NCBI GenBank assembly: GCA_017441505.1
Contig: JAFRXL010000021.1
Location: forward strand, 1-32,131
DNA length: 32,131 nt
Direction of reading: 5' to 3'
From: Ruminococcus sp.
Lineage (GTDB): Bacteria > Bacillota > Clostridia > Oscillospirales > Ruminococcaceae
In this document: piece after piece, positions 7,879 to 15,746 of the stretch
Numbering within the stretch: the stretch's first letter is position 1
Layout of the letters: each line of letters starts with the position of its first letter
Notes under the pieces: model-generated
Seen by the model: the letters and a program-made list of their open reading frames with translations, nothing else
What the model was told of the DNA's origin: nothing
Databases searched by the model: none
Made by a program: the position numbers and the translations under genes

Positions 7879-8877
7879 GTGAAACTTCTTTCTATTGTCG
7901 TTCCCTGCTATAACGAGCAGGAGGTGCTTCCGATGTTCTACGACGAAATAACCAAGGTCACAGACAATATGGCTAAGACCTACCCCGAACTTGAATTCGA
8001 GTACCTCTTCATCAACGACGGCTCTAAAGATAATACACTCAATATTCTCCGTACCCTTTCGGACAGAGATAAAAGAGTAAGATATATTTCATTTTCAAGA
8101 AACTTCGGCAAGGAATCCGGTATGTATGCCGGTCTTCAGAACGCTAAGGGCGATTTCATCGTCGTTATGGATGCCGACCTTCAGCATCCTCCGGCTTTCC
8201 TTCCGGAAATGTACAGCTATGTCCGTGACGGCGAGTACGATTGTGCTACCACAAGAAGAGTGAGCCGTAAGGGTGAATCCAAGATACGCTCGTGGTTCGC
8301 AAGAAAGTTCTATAAGATAATGAATAAAATATCACAGACCGAGATCGTCGACGGTGCTCAGGATTTCCGATTCATGTCAAGACAAATGGTCGACGCTATT
8401 CTCGATATGAGCGAGTATAACCGCTTCTCAAAGGGAATTTTCAGCTGGGTAGGCTTCAATACAAGATACATCGAATACGAGAACGTCGAGCGTCCTGCCG
8501 GTACAAGCTCGTGGTCTTTCTGGGGACTTTTCAAATACTCCCTCGAAGGTATCATGGCATTCTCGACCGCTCCGCTCGCTATAAGCTCCCTGCTCGGTAT
8601 CGTGAGCTGCATCATTGCTTTCATACTTATGATAATAACCGTCATCAAAACTCTCGCTTTCGGAGAGGACGTTGCAGGTTATCCGACCACTATCTGCGTT
8701 ATATTCCTGCTCAGCGGTCTTCAGCTCTTCTGCACAGGTATCCTCGGACAGTATCTCTCTAAAACTTATCTTGAAACCAAGAACCGTCCGATATACATCA
8801 CTAAAGAGACAGAAGAGATATACCGCAGCCGTAAAAACAACAAGGCTGAAAACAATAAGTCGGAAACTGAAAAGTAA
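7879..8877 (+). CDS. Family 2 glycosyltransferase with two C-terminal membrane helices (GtrB/DPM-like)
   Basis: The gene starts with GTG, 6 bases after AAAGGAGG, and encodes 332 residues. The fold signature is clear: the N-terminal LSIVVPCYNE strand-loop, D47 in FINDGSKDN and the metal-binding D98-A-D100 followed by LQHPP. Near the C-terminus are two long hydrophobic helices (about residues 235-262 and 270-295). This is the arrangement of polyprenyl-phosphate glycosyltransferases such as GtrB/YfdH and bacterial DPM1 homologues, which load a sugar from a nucleotide donor onto a membrane lipid carrier. The sugar cannot be told from sequence. It is first in an operon with a membrane-anchored WG-like protein and a lipoprotein (18- and 21-base gaps), so an envelope-polymer role is likely. 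Confidence 0.9.
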   Translation: MKLLSIVVPCYNEQEVLPMFYDEITKVTDNMAKTYPELEFEYLFINDGSKDNTLNILRTLSDRDKRVRYISFSRNFGKESGMYAGLQNAKGDFIVVMDADLQHPPAFLPEMYSYVRDGEYDCATTRRVSRKGESKIRSWFARKFYKIMNKISQTEIVDGAQDFRFMSRQMVDAILDMSEYNRFSKGIFSWVGFNTRYIEYENVERPAGTSSWSFWGLFKYSLEGIMAFSTAPLAISSLLGIVSCIIAFILMIITVIKTLAFGEDVAGYPTTICVIFLLSGLQLFCTGILGQYLSKTYLETKNRPIYITKETEEIYRSRKNNKAENNKSETEK

Positions 8878-8895
8878 CATGGGAGGTGCTGAGAT

Positions 8896-10011
8896 TTGTC
8901 AAAACGTATGGGATTTGTAGTCTCAGTACTATTCATCGTAGTCATAGTACTCGCTCTGGCTATCACAAGATTCCAGTCTGATACCTCTAAATCTACAGGC
9001 TCGAAAAGTACAAGAACAGATATTGAACGCCGCCTCGGCAGCGACAGCAGCGGAAATACCATTTTTGAGGACAAAAGCGGTCTTTACGGAGTCGCTGACA
9101 GCTCCGACAGAATAATAATCGCTCCGGAATGGCTCGAACTGAACTTCGCCGGAAAAGACCACTGTATCGCCTCAAAACGTATAAGCGGCAAGCTGCTCTT
9201 CGGCTGTCTGGACTATGAGGGTAATCTCGTAGTCCCCCTTATCTACAGAAATATCGCTCCGCATACTTTCGGAAACTTCCTCTTCTTCTCAGCTGAGCCG
9301 TATTCAGATCAATCCTGTGTGCTCTATGACGAGGATATGAAACCGATGTTCAACCGCTCATGGGAGAAAATGTCGCTCAACGGTGACGAGCTCATCCTTC
9401 ACAGCTCATCGGGAACTTATTTCTATCAGGTGAGCAATTCCGGTCTTGAACTAAGAAATGCGGTCATATCCGGAAATATCCTCGATTGCTCATATACTAT
9501 GGATATGGACAGCAGGCATATGCTCGAAAACCTCGACCCGAATATGCTCGAAGAAATGTGCAGTATGGCTGAAAGATACATTTCGTTCGCCTTCACGGGC
9601 AGCGGTGAGTATCTCTCGGATATAAAGGCTGTCAGCAAGCCTTCTTTTACAACACTTTTTCCGGATGAAAAAAACATCCTTTCAAAAAAACTTACGGATA
9701 TATCAAATATATACATCTATCCGATGCTTTCGGATAACGGTAATCCAAGATATGCGGCAGCTATAACTGTCAAAACCGAACTTGTGTATACCGATGATGA
9801 GGACAAGCCGCTCACGCTCACGGATACCTGCAAGGCTATCGTTGAGTTTTCAGGCGGTTCGGTCAACGACCTTGCTGCGGTATCAGGTTCATTCCTCAGC
9901 AAAGCCCCGAATTATCCTAAACCGGAAATAAAAGAAGAACCTACAACTCAGCCCGAATCTTACGACGATACAAACTACAGCGACTACGATAATTACGGGA
10001 TATTCGCCTGA
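8896..10011 (+). CDS. Membrane-anchored WG-repeat-like protein, TTG start
   Basis: The product has 371 residues. The start is TTG at 8896, 9 bases after GGGAGG; the next in-frame ATG (8908) is too far from that site. An N-terminal hydrophobic segment (about residues 5-24) should act as a signal anchor with the rest outside. Residues about 60-115 contain two WG-like beta units (GLYGVADSSDRIIIAPEWLEL and, later, FGCLDYEGNLVVPLIYRNI; the family pattern is GxxGxxDxxGxxVIPxxY). The remainder is a mixed domain I do not recognise, ending in a Tyr/Asp-rich tail. WG repeats are common in envelope and secreted proteins of Firmicutes and Bacteroidetes, with no enzymatic role known. It lies 18 bases after the glycosyltransferase gene in the same operon. 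Confidence 0.65.
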   Translation: MSKRMGFVVSVLFIVVIVLALAITRFQSDTSKSTGSKSTRTDIERRLGSDSSGNTIFEDKSGLYGVADSSDRIIIAPEWLELNFAGKDHCIASKRISGKLLFGCLDYEGNLVVPLIYRNIAPHTFGNFLFFSAEPYSDQSCVLYDEDMKPMFNRSWEKMSLNGDELILHSSSGTYFYQVSNSGLELRNAVISGNILDCSYTMDMDSRHMLENLDPNMLEEMCSMAERYISFAFTGSGEYLSDIKAVSKPSFTTLFPDEKNILSKKLTDISNIYIYPMLSDNGNPRYAAAITVKTELVYTDDEDKPLTLTDTCKAIVEFSGGSVNDLAAVSGSFLSKAPNYPKPEIKEEPTTQPESYDDTNYSDYDNYGIFA

Positions 10012-10032
10012 CCACTAACGGAGGATTATACT

Positions 10033-10842
10033 ATGAAACACAGCAAACTCGCACTTATCGCAGCTGTCTCGCTTATGCTGACAGGCTGCGGAAAAGATGA
10101 CCCCGCTGATGAAAATATCAGCTCCAGTGACGTTGTTGTTACTGTCGCTGAAGAAGTGACAGAGACTTCCACCGTTTCGGAGGAAACCACCGAAGCCGTA
10201 ACAACTGAGGTTTTGACAACGGAAGAGGTCACAACTGAGATGTTAACGACTGAGCCGGTCACTGAGACTGAAACTGCTGCGTCTGACAGCAAGAGCAATC
10301 TTATAATCGAAAATTTCGGTGACGAAAACGAAGGGTCATCCCTGTGCTACATCGACGGTCTTGAACTTGGTATGACTAAGGAGGAAGTCTTTAGCATACT
10401 CGGCGATGACTATGATAACATGGTCGAAAAATCCACCAGACCTTCGGTGGAATATGAATATAAAACAAAAACAGATACCGATTACGGCACAGACCTGCCC
10501 GGGTATATCTTCGCTGAATTCGATACGGAAAATAAACTCATCTGCTTCGGATGCCACCTTGGTCCTATAGGCGATATTAATGACCCCGTTTATCCCTACG
10601 GTGAGGGTGAGCTCGAAAGAGCCTATAACAGACTTTTGCAGGAAATAGAGCTTCGTTTCGGTGCTCCTACCAGCTCTGAGAACCAGTACTCCGACAGCGG
10701 CGTGCGAGCTCAGAACACATGGGATACCGATGAGGGGCAGGTATGGGCGATATACGGTATAAATCTGTGGGCAGCAGATGCTCCGGTCTCATACGAAAAA
10801 GGTATTAATGAGGTAGTAGTTTCGTACTCTATCAATTATTAA
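10033..10842 (+). CDS. Lipoprotein with Thr/Glu/Val-rich linker
   Basis: The product has 269 residues. The signal peptide ends in the lipobox LMLTGC, so Cys19 should be lipidated and the protein anchored outside the membrane. A repetitive linker (about residues 36-80; many TTE and VTE steps) separates the anchor from a globular C-terminal half. That half begins at YIDGLELGMTKEEVFSIL, which resembles the GMTKEEV start of BamE/SmpA-like small beta domains; this is a weak resemblance only. GGAGG sits 8-9 bases upstream of the ATG. It is the third gene of the glycosyltransferase operon. Its TAA stop codon overlaps the left inverted repeat of element B, so the element abuts the gene exactly. The linker resembles those of the lipoproteins at 21514 and 29952. 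Confidence 0.75.
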   Translation: MKHSKLALIAAVSLMLTGCGKDDPADENISSSDVVVTVAEEVTETSTVSEETTEAVTTEVLTTEEVTTEMLTTEPVTETETAASDSKSNLIIENFGDENEGSSLCYIDGLELGMTKEEVFSILGDDYDNMVEKSTRPSVEYEYKTKTDTDYGTDLPGYIFAEFDTENKLICFGCHLGPIGDINDPVYPYGEGELERAYNRLLQEIELRFGAPTSSENQYSDSGVRAQNTWDTDEGQVWAIYGINLWAADAPVSYEKGINEVVVSYSINY

Positions 10843-11112
10843 TACGGCAATAAAATATTAATAAAACTCACGTCGGTCAAGCCGAGGGAAGAAATTCTGA
10901 ACGTCCGTAAAACTTTGCTTCGCTGGTTTTACTGTTTCTTAGGAAGGGCTCTGCCCACCCTAATCGGGTCCAGCCACCCCTGTCAGCAAGCTGACATCCC
11001 CTACCGCTGGTAGGGGTAACCTCGCACACCTTCCCGCCAAAGGGTTGGGAACCCTTTGGAATCCCTTTTTGCCGACTTCGTCGATTTATTAATATTTAAT
11101 TGCCAGAGTAAT
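10838..11112 (+). repeat. Hairpin-string intergenic element, copy B (long form, with terminal inverted repeats)
   Basis: Positions 10838-10865 and 11085-11112 are inverted repeats identical at 24 of 28 bases. Inside, in order: GTCGGTCAAGCCGAGG, stem TAAAAC/GTTTTA, arm GGAAGGGC/GCCC, the cassette with TGTCAGCAAGCTGACA and CCCTACCGCTGGTAGGG, stem CCAAAGGGTT/AACCCTTTGG, then GACTTCGTC. It lies between the lipoprotein stop codon and purE, ending 23 bases before the purE ATG. Confidence 0.88.
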
Positions 11113-11135
11113 AAAAATATATAGGAGAATAGAAT

Positions 11136-11636
11136 ATGTCTAAAAAAGTTGCAGTTATCATGGGAAGCGACAGCGATTTCCCTGTTGTAAAATCAGCTCT
11201 TACAGAGCTTAAAAAGTACGGCGTTGAATTTGAATGCCGTGTTATGAGTGCTCACCGCACTCCTGCTGAAGCCTGCGAATTTGCTTCAAATGCAAGAGCA
11301 AACGGCTTCGGTGCTATCATTTGTGCCGCAGGTATGGCTGCTCACCTTGCCGGTGTTGTCGCAGGTCATACCACACTTCCTGTTATCGGCATCCCGATGA
11401 AATCCAAGGCTCTTGAGGGCGTTGACGCTCTCCTCGCTACTGTTATGATGCCTCCGGGAGTACCTGTTGCTACTGTCGGTATCGACGGTGCTAAAAATGC
11501 TGCTGTACTCGCTGTACAGATGCTCTCTCTGGCTGATGCCGAGCTCGCTGCCAAGCTTGCTGACGAAAAGAAGAAAATGGCTGAGGGCGTTATCGCTAAG
11601 GATAAGGCTTTACAGGAGCAGATAGCTGCACTTTGA
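11136..11636 (+). CDS. purE: N5-carboxyaminoimidazole ribonucleotide mutase (PurE)
   Basis: The product has 166 residues, normal for bacterial PurE. It shows the N-terminal GSDSDFPV phosphate-binding motif and the SAHRTP motif (about residues 39-44). Class I PurE rearranges N5-CAIR to CAIR in IMP synthesis and normally needs PurK to supply N5-CAIR; no purK is visible in the window, so either it lies elsewhere or this enzyme uses CO2 and AIR directly, which the sequence cannot decide. AGGAG precedes the ATG. It is immediately downstream of element B, and its stop codon overlaps (ATGA) the start of a broken HAD gene. It heads the purE-purC-purF-purM run. Confidence 0.95.
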   Translation: MSKKVAVIMGSDSDFPVVKSALTELKKYGVEFECRVMSAHRTPAEACEFASNARANGFGAIICAAGMAAHLAGVVAGHTTLPVIGIPMKSKALEGVDALLATVMMPPGVPVATVGIDGAKNAAVLAVQMLSLADAELAAKLADEKKKMAEGVIAKDKALQEQIAAL

Positions 11637-11734
11637 TGAACAGTTACAAGTACCTTTTATTTGACCTTGACGGCACTCTTAACGCTTGGATCAGCAGATA
11701 TGCTGCTGAAAATATAATATACAGGAGAAAATAA
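11636..11734 (+). pseudogene. Remnant of a HAD-superfamily phosphatase (N-terminus only)
   Basis: A 32-codon frame starts at the ATG overlapping the purE stop (ATGA). It begins MNSYKYLLFDLDGTLNAW, which is the hallmark first strand and motif I (DxDGTL) of HAD phosphatases of the phosphoglycolate phosphatase type. After DGTL the family sequence (usually TDP and a helical cap) is lost, and the frame ends at TAA after about 17 unrelated residues. Intact members are about 210-220 residues. I infer that a HAD gene once followed purE with translational coupling and was removed by an internal deletion, leaving its start and the SD of the next gene. Confidence 0.7.
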
Positions 11735-11735
11735 T

Positions 11736-11945
11736 ATGCTAAACAATTTACCACAACTGCCGCCTCGTTTCGACCTTCTGTCAGCACAGCGTGTATGTAA
11801 TTCGACCTACATCACGCTCGTAGACAAGATCACAGGTGTTACATACGTCAGCGTCACAAACACTGTGGATTCTTCTACTGTCATGCAGCCCCTCCTCGAC
11901 AGGGACGGCAACCCCTATGTTGATCCACGATACAGCGGAAAATAA
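11736..11945 (+). CDS. Small DUF6440-like protein
   Basis: The product has 69 residues and no signal peptide or membrane segment. The central run with ITLVDKITGVTYV, then a hydrophilic turn, then PLLDRDGNPY matches the pattern I associate with the DUF6440 family (a short beta protein with a DKxTGVxY strand and a PLLDxDGxP strand). The family's function is not known. AGGAG lies 8 bases before the ATG, inside the HAD remnant. It sits between purE and purC, both on the same strand, but there is no reason beyond position to link it to purine synthesis. Confidence 0.6.
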   Translation: MLNNLPQLPPRFDLLSAQRVCNSTYITLVDKITGVTYVSVTNTVDSSTVMQPLLDRDGNPYVDPRYSGK

Positions 11946-12026
11946 TCCAATCATACCTACAATTTCCGTAATGATGCGGAATTGCATATATAATCATTTA
12001 CATAATTCTCAAGGAGGAATTTTAAA

Positions 12027-12746
12027 ATGGCAAACATTGAAAAGAAGGAACAGCTCTATGAAGGAAAGGCTAAGAAGGTCTTCGCTACTAACGATCCGGA
12101 CCTCGTTATCGTTGACTACAAGGATGACGCTACAGCTTTCAACGGCGAAAAGAAGGGAACTATCGCAGGTAAGGGCGTTATCAATAACAAGATGACAAAC
12201 TTCATGTTCAAGATGCTCGAAAAGGAAGGCGTTCCTACTCATCTCGTAGAGGAGATCAGCGACCGTGAAACTATCGTTAAAAAGGTTTCTATCGTTCCCC
12301 TTGAGGTTATCATCAGAAACGTTGCCGCAGGCAGCTTCTCAAAGAGAATGGGCGTTGAAGAAGGCAAGAAGCTCCTCTGCCCTATCCTCGAATTCAGCTA
12401 TAAGAACGACGACCTCGGCGACCCATTCATAAACGATTACTATGCTCTCGCTCTCGGTCTCGCTACAAAGGAAGAGATCGACACTATCGCTAAGTACGCT
12501 TTCAAAGTTAACGAGTTCATGGTAAACTTCTTCAAGAAGCTCAACATCGACCTCATCGACTTCAAGATCGAGTTCGGTAAAACTTCCGACGGCACTATCA
12601 TCCTCGCTGACGAGATCTCTCCTGATACCTGCCGTTTCTGGGACAGCACAACTCACGAAAAGCTCGATAAAGACCGTTTCCGTCGTGATATGGGCGGCGT
12701 TGAAGAAGCTTATCAGGAAATCATGAAGAGACTTATGGGTGAATAA
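12027..12746 (+). CDS. purC: Phosphoribosylaminoimidazole-succinocarboxamide synthase (SAICAR synthetase, PurC)
   Basis: The product has 239 residues, the usual bacterial length. The start region carries YEGKAKKVF and the centre IPLEVIIRN-type and RNVAAGS motifs (here [18 protein letters not shown]), both diagnostic; [12 protein letters not shown] near the C-terminus is the expected nucleotide/substrate segment. The enzyme joins aspartate to CAIR using ATP, the step after PurE. AAGGAGG lies 8 bases upstream of the ATG. A TATAAT at 11989-11994 with a poor -35 could give it its own transcription, but this is weak. The purF start codon lies only 2 bases after its stop codon, so the two are translationally coupled. 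Confidence 0.97.
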   Translation: MANIEKKEQLYEGKAKKVFATNDPDLVIVDYKDDATAFNGEKKGTIAGKGVINNKMTNFMFKMLEKEGVPTHLVEEISDRETIVKKVSIVPLEVIIRNVAAGSFSKRMGVEEGKKLLCPILEFSYKNDDLGDPFINDYYALALGLATKEEIDTIAKYAFKVNEFMVNFFKKLNIDLIDFKIEFGKTSDGTIILADEISPDTCRFWDSTTHEKLDKDRFRRDMGGVEEAYQEIMKRLMGE

Positions 12747-12748
12747 GC

Positions 12749-14173
12749 ATGGGCGGATTCTTTGGTGCAGCTTCAAAAAATGACTGTGTTACCGATGTTT
12801 TCTTTGGTACAGACTACCACTCACATCTCGGTACAAGACGTGGCGGTATGACCTCGTATACCGATACTCTCGGTTTCCAGAGAAATATCCACAGTATTGA
12901 AAACTCCCCTTTCAGGACAAAATTCGAGAATGACGTTGTTAAGATGAAGGGAAAACTCTGTATCGGATGTATAAGCGATACAGACCCACAGCCGATACTC
13001 GTCCGCTCTAAGCTCGGACTATATGCAGTTTGTTCTGTAGGCATTATCCGCAACGCTGAGGCTCTTACTCAGGAGCTTCTCGATAACGGCTGTGCTAACT
13101 TCGAGACTATGAGCAGCGGTGCTATCAACTCCGGCGACCTCATAGGTGCTCTTATCGCTCAGAAAGATTCATTCGTTGAGGGTATCCGCTACGCTCAGGA
13201 AAAGATAGAGGGTACTATGTCCCTTATCATCCTCACCAAGACCGGCATCATCGCTGCAAGAGATCAGTTCGGCAGACTTCCTATCGTTATCGGCAAGAGA
13301 AGCGACGGCTTCTGCCTCTCTACTGAATCTTTCGCTTTCCAGAAGCTCGGCTATACCACTTACAAGGAGCTTGAAGCAGGTGAGATCGTTGAGATAACTG
13401 CTGATGAGTGCAAACAACTCTCTGCCGGCGATCCCGACAAGATGAAAATATGCACCTTCCTCTGGACCTACTACGGCTATCCTAATGCTGTATATGAGGG
13501 TGTGAATGTCGAGGTAATGCGTACTCGCAACGGCGAGATAATGGCTGAAAACGACATCGCTAACGGCTGTCTGCCGGATGTTGACTACGTCTGCGGAGTT
13601 CCTGATTCCGGTACTCCTCACGCTATCGGCTACGCTAACCGCAGCGGTATCCCGTTCGCAAGACCTTTCATCAAATATACCCCTACATGGCCAAGAAGCT
13701 TCATGCCTACTAACCAGAGCATGAGAAATCAGGTGGCTAAAATGAAGCTCATTCCGGTACACGAGCTTATCGAGGGCAAGCGTCTTCTCTTCGTCGATGA
13801 CAGTATCGTAAGAGGTACTCAGATGAGAGAGACTGTTGAATTCCTCTATGAGAACGGTGCAAAGGAAGTTCATATGCGTTCTGCCTGTCCGCCTATCATG
13901 TACGGATGCAAGTACCTCAACTTCTCAAGAAGCCACTCTGAGCTTGAGCTTATCGCAAGACAGATAATCGACGAGTTCGAGGGTGCTGAGGGTGTTAAGT
14001 ATATCGCAGAATACAGCGATACAAGCACTGAAAGAGGAAGACGTATGCGTGATGAGATATGCCGCCGTCTGAAACTCACTTCACTTGAATTCCAGTCACT
14101 CCCGGGCAAGGTAAAGGCAGTTGGTCTGCCTGAGTGCAAGCTCTGCACATACTGCTGGAGCGGCAAAGAATAA
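12749..14173 (+). CDS. purF: PurF-type amidophosphoribosyltransferase lacking the glutaminase catalytic cysteine
   Basis: The product has 474 residues and the full PurF layout: N-terminal Ntn-hydrolase-type domain, then a phosphoribosyltransferase domain with the PRPP motif RLLFVDDSIVRGT (about 345-357). The glutaminase site is altered. Mature PurF begins with a nucleophilic Cys followed by GxFG; here the start is MGGFFG with Gly at that place. The Gln-binding Arg segment (GHxRY in E. coli) reads GCISD (73-77), and the oxyanion-hole HNG reads SVG (96-98). PRPP binding looks intact. C235, C387, C463 and C466 fit the four iron-sulfur cluster ligands of Bacillus PurF. I infer an ammonia-dependent or ammonia-channelled enzyme. 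I recall similar MGGxFG proteins in other anaerobes, so this is a lineage rather than a mutation. Confidence 0.9.
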   Translation: MGGFFGAASKNDCVTDVFFGTDYHSHLGTRRGGMTSYTDTLGFQRNIHSIENSPFRTKFENDVVKMKGKLCIGCISDTDPQPILVRSKLGLYAVCSVGIIRNAEALTQELLDNGCANFETMSSGAINSGDLIGALIAQKDSFVEGIRYAQEKIEGTMSLIILTKTGIIAARDQFGRLPIVIGKRSDGFCLSTESFAFQKLGYTTYKELEAGEIVEITADECKQLSAGDPDKMKICTFLWTYYGYPNAVYEGVNVEVMRTRNGEIMAENDIANGCLPDVDYVCGVPDSGTPHAIGYANRSGIPFARPFIKYTPTWPRSFMPTNQSMRNQVAKMKLIPVHELIEGKRLLFVDDSIVRGTQMRETVEFLYENGAKEVHMRSACPPIMYGCKYLNFSRSHSELELIARQIIDEFEGAEGVKYIAEYSDTSTERGRRMRDEICRRLKLTSLEFQSLPGKVKAVGLPECKLCTYCWSGKE

Positions 14174-14178
14174 TAAGT

Positions 14179-14196
14179 CTCTGTCAAAAAACAGAG
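14179..14196. other. Small hairpin after purF
   Basis: CTCTGT pairs with ACAGAG across a 6-base A-rich loop a few bases after the purF stop. No T-tract follows, so it is at most a weak terminator or mRNA 3-prime stabiliser. Confidence 0.35.
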
Positions 14197-14211
14197 CATA
14201 AACATACAAAC

Positions 14212-14306
14212 GGAAATTGTCCGGCACACCATTCCGTAGGGCGGATACTATCCGCCCGTTAAGGCTTTTGCTGAATGGGCGAATGGTATCCGCCATTACA
14301 ATTTCC
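14212..14306. repeat. 95-bp MITE-like palindromic repeat between purF and purM
   Basis: GGAAATTGT (14212-14220) is exactly inverted as ACAATTTCC (14298-14306). Nested inside are ACCATTC/GAATGGT and a perfect central palindrome GGGCGGATACTATCCGCCC (14239-14257), part of which recurs inverted as GGTATCCGCC (14284-14293). The whole unit can fold as one long hairpin. It carries no gene. Confidence 0.7.
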
Positions 14307-14342
14307 CCCATATTTCCAAAAAATATTTACGGAGGATTTATC

Positions 14343-15380
14343 ATGAACAACAGTTTTTCCGAAAGCTATAAAAAAGCAGGCGTTGACGTTACTGCCGGCT
14401 ATAAGGCTGTAGAGCTTATGAAGTCACACATCGCTCGTACTATGACAAAGGGTGCTCTTTCCGGTATAGGCGGATTCGGCGGTCTTTTCGAGCTTGATAT
14501 GACAGGTATCCAGAAGCCTGTTCTCGTTTCCGGTACAGACGGTGTTGGTACTAAAATAAAAATAGCTTTCATCCTTGATAAGCATGATACAGTCGGCATC
14601 GACTGCGTTGCTATGTGTGTAAACGATATTATCTGCTGCGGTGCAAAGCCACAGTTCTTCCTTGACTACATTGCCTGCGGAAAGAATATCCCTGAGAAGA
14701 TAGCACAGATAGTATCCGGTGTTGCAGAGGGCTGTGTACAGGCTGAGTGTGCTCTTATAGGCGGAGAAACTGCTGAGCATCCTGGTCTTATGCCAGAGGA
14801 TGAATACGACCTTGCAGGTTTCTCTGTAGGTGTTGTTGATAAGTCCAAGATACTTCAGCCTGATACTCAGAAGGCAGGGGATGTGCTCATTGCTATAAAG
14901 TCCAGCGGTGTGCACTCAAACGGATTCTCACTCGTAAGAAACGTTTTCGATGTTAACGAGAAGAACCTTTCTGTTCATTTCGACGACCTCGGAGCTACTC
15001 TCGGTGAGACACTTCTTACTCCTACACGTATCTATGTTAAGGCTATAATGAAGCTTATCGATACTGTTACTGTAAAGTCTATCTCTCACATCACAGGCGG
15101 CGGATTCTATGAGAACATCCCAAGAGCTCTTCCAAAGAACCTCGCAGCTAAGATCGAGAGAAATGCAGTACAGGTACTTCCTATATTCGACCTCATCGCA
15201 AGAACAGGCAATATCCCTGAGAGAGATATGTTCAATACTTTCAACATGGGTGTTGGTATGATAGTTTCTGTTGATAAGAATGATGCGGACAAGGCTATTG
15301 CTGCTATAAAGGCAGCCGGTGAGGACGCATATGTTCTCGGTGAGCTTGTTGAATCGGAAGACGGAGTAATTATTTGCTAA
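14343..15380 (+). CDS. purM: Phosphoribosylformylglycinamidine cyclo-ligase (AIR synthetase, PurM)
   Basis: The start is ATG 14343, 7 bases after GGAGG; an open frame continues upstream through the palindromic repeat but has no ribosome site. The product has 345 residues, normal for PurM. It carries GTDGVGTK (64-71), the ATP-binding loop of the PurM superfamily, and later [22 protein letters not shown] and [12 protein letters not shown], all diagnostic. The enzyme converts FGAM to AIR with ATP. It is the fourth purine gene in the run, and is followed directly by an AT-rich stretch and the head-to-head elements C and D. Confidence 0.97.
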   Translation: MNNSFSESYKKAGVDVTAGYKAVELMKSHIARTMTKGALSGIGGFGGLFELDMTGIQKPVLVSGTDGVGTKIKIAFILDKHDTVGIDCVAMCVNDIICCGAKPQFFLDYIACGKNIPEKIAQIVSGVAEGCVQAECALIGGETAEHPGLMPEDEYDLAGFSVGVVDKSKILQPDTQKAGDVLIAIKSSGVHSNGFSLVRNVFDVNEKNLSVHFDDLGATLGETLLTPTRIYVKAIMKLIDTVTVKSISHITGGGFYENIPRALPKNLAAKIERNAVQVLPIFDLIARTGNIPERDMFNTFNMGVGMIVSVDKNDADKAIAAIKAAGEDAYVLGELVESEDGVIIC

Positions 15381-15397
15381 GCAAATAAAAAAAGAAA

Positions 15398-15564
15398 AAT
15401 AAAAACGCCGCAGGCGGCAGAAAAGGGATTCCAAAGGGTTCACAACCCTTTGGCGGGAAGGTGTACGAGGAAGGGCAGAGCCCTTCCTCAAGAATAGTCC
15501 AGCGAGCAAAGCAATGCTGGACGGACGGCTCGCATCGCTCGCCCCAGCTTGACTGGCATAATAT
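15398..15564 (-). repeat. Hairpin-string intergenic element, copy C (short form)
   Basis: Read on the minus strand: GCCAGTCAAGCTGGGG, stem TCCAGC/GCTGGA, arm GGAAGGGC/GCCCTTCC, stem CCAAAGGGTT/AACCCTTTGG, then GCCGCCTGCGGCG followed by a long T-rich tract, a textbook intrinsic terminator pointing at the 3-prime end of purM. The two-hairpin cassette is absent. It lies head-to-head with copy D. Confidence 0.85.
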
Positions 15565-15738
15565 TTTTCGTCGGTCAAGCCGAGGAAAGCAATGCGGACG
15601 GTCCGTAAAAACTCGCTACGCTGTTTTTACTGCTTCTGAGGGGAGGCTCTGCCTCCCCTCGCACACCCTACCGCCAGAGAGAGAACCTCTCTCTGGACTC
15701 TCATTATATCGCCTTCGGCTCACCTTTATTATTTTGAA
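15565..15738 (+). repeat. Hairpin-string intergenic element, copy D (short form)
   Basis: In order: GTCGGTCAAGCCGAGG, stem TAAAAA/TTTTTA, arm GGGGAGGC/GCCTCCCC, stem CCAGAGAGAG/CTCTCTCTGG, GCCTTCGGC. Its stems differ in sequence from the other copies yet remain fully paired. It ends about 24 bases before the expansin ATG and appears to occupy the place of that gene's ribosome-binding and promoter region. Confidence 0.85.
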
Positions 15739-15746
15739 ATGTAATT

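Noticed and set aside
10866-11135. Purine riboswitch or PurR-type site upstream of purE
   Set aside because: I find no purine-riboswitch core; the region is occupied by element B.
14217-14342. N-terminal extension of purM
   Set aside because: It runs through the palindromic repeat; the ATG at 14343 has GGAGG at 7 bases and gives a standard PurM N-terminus.
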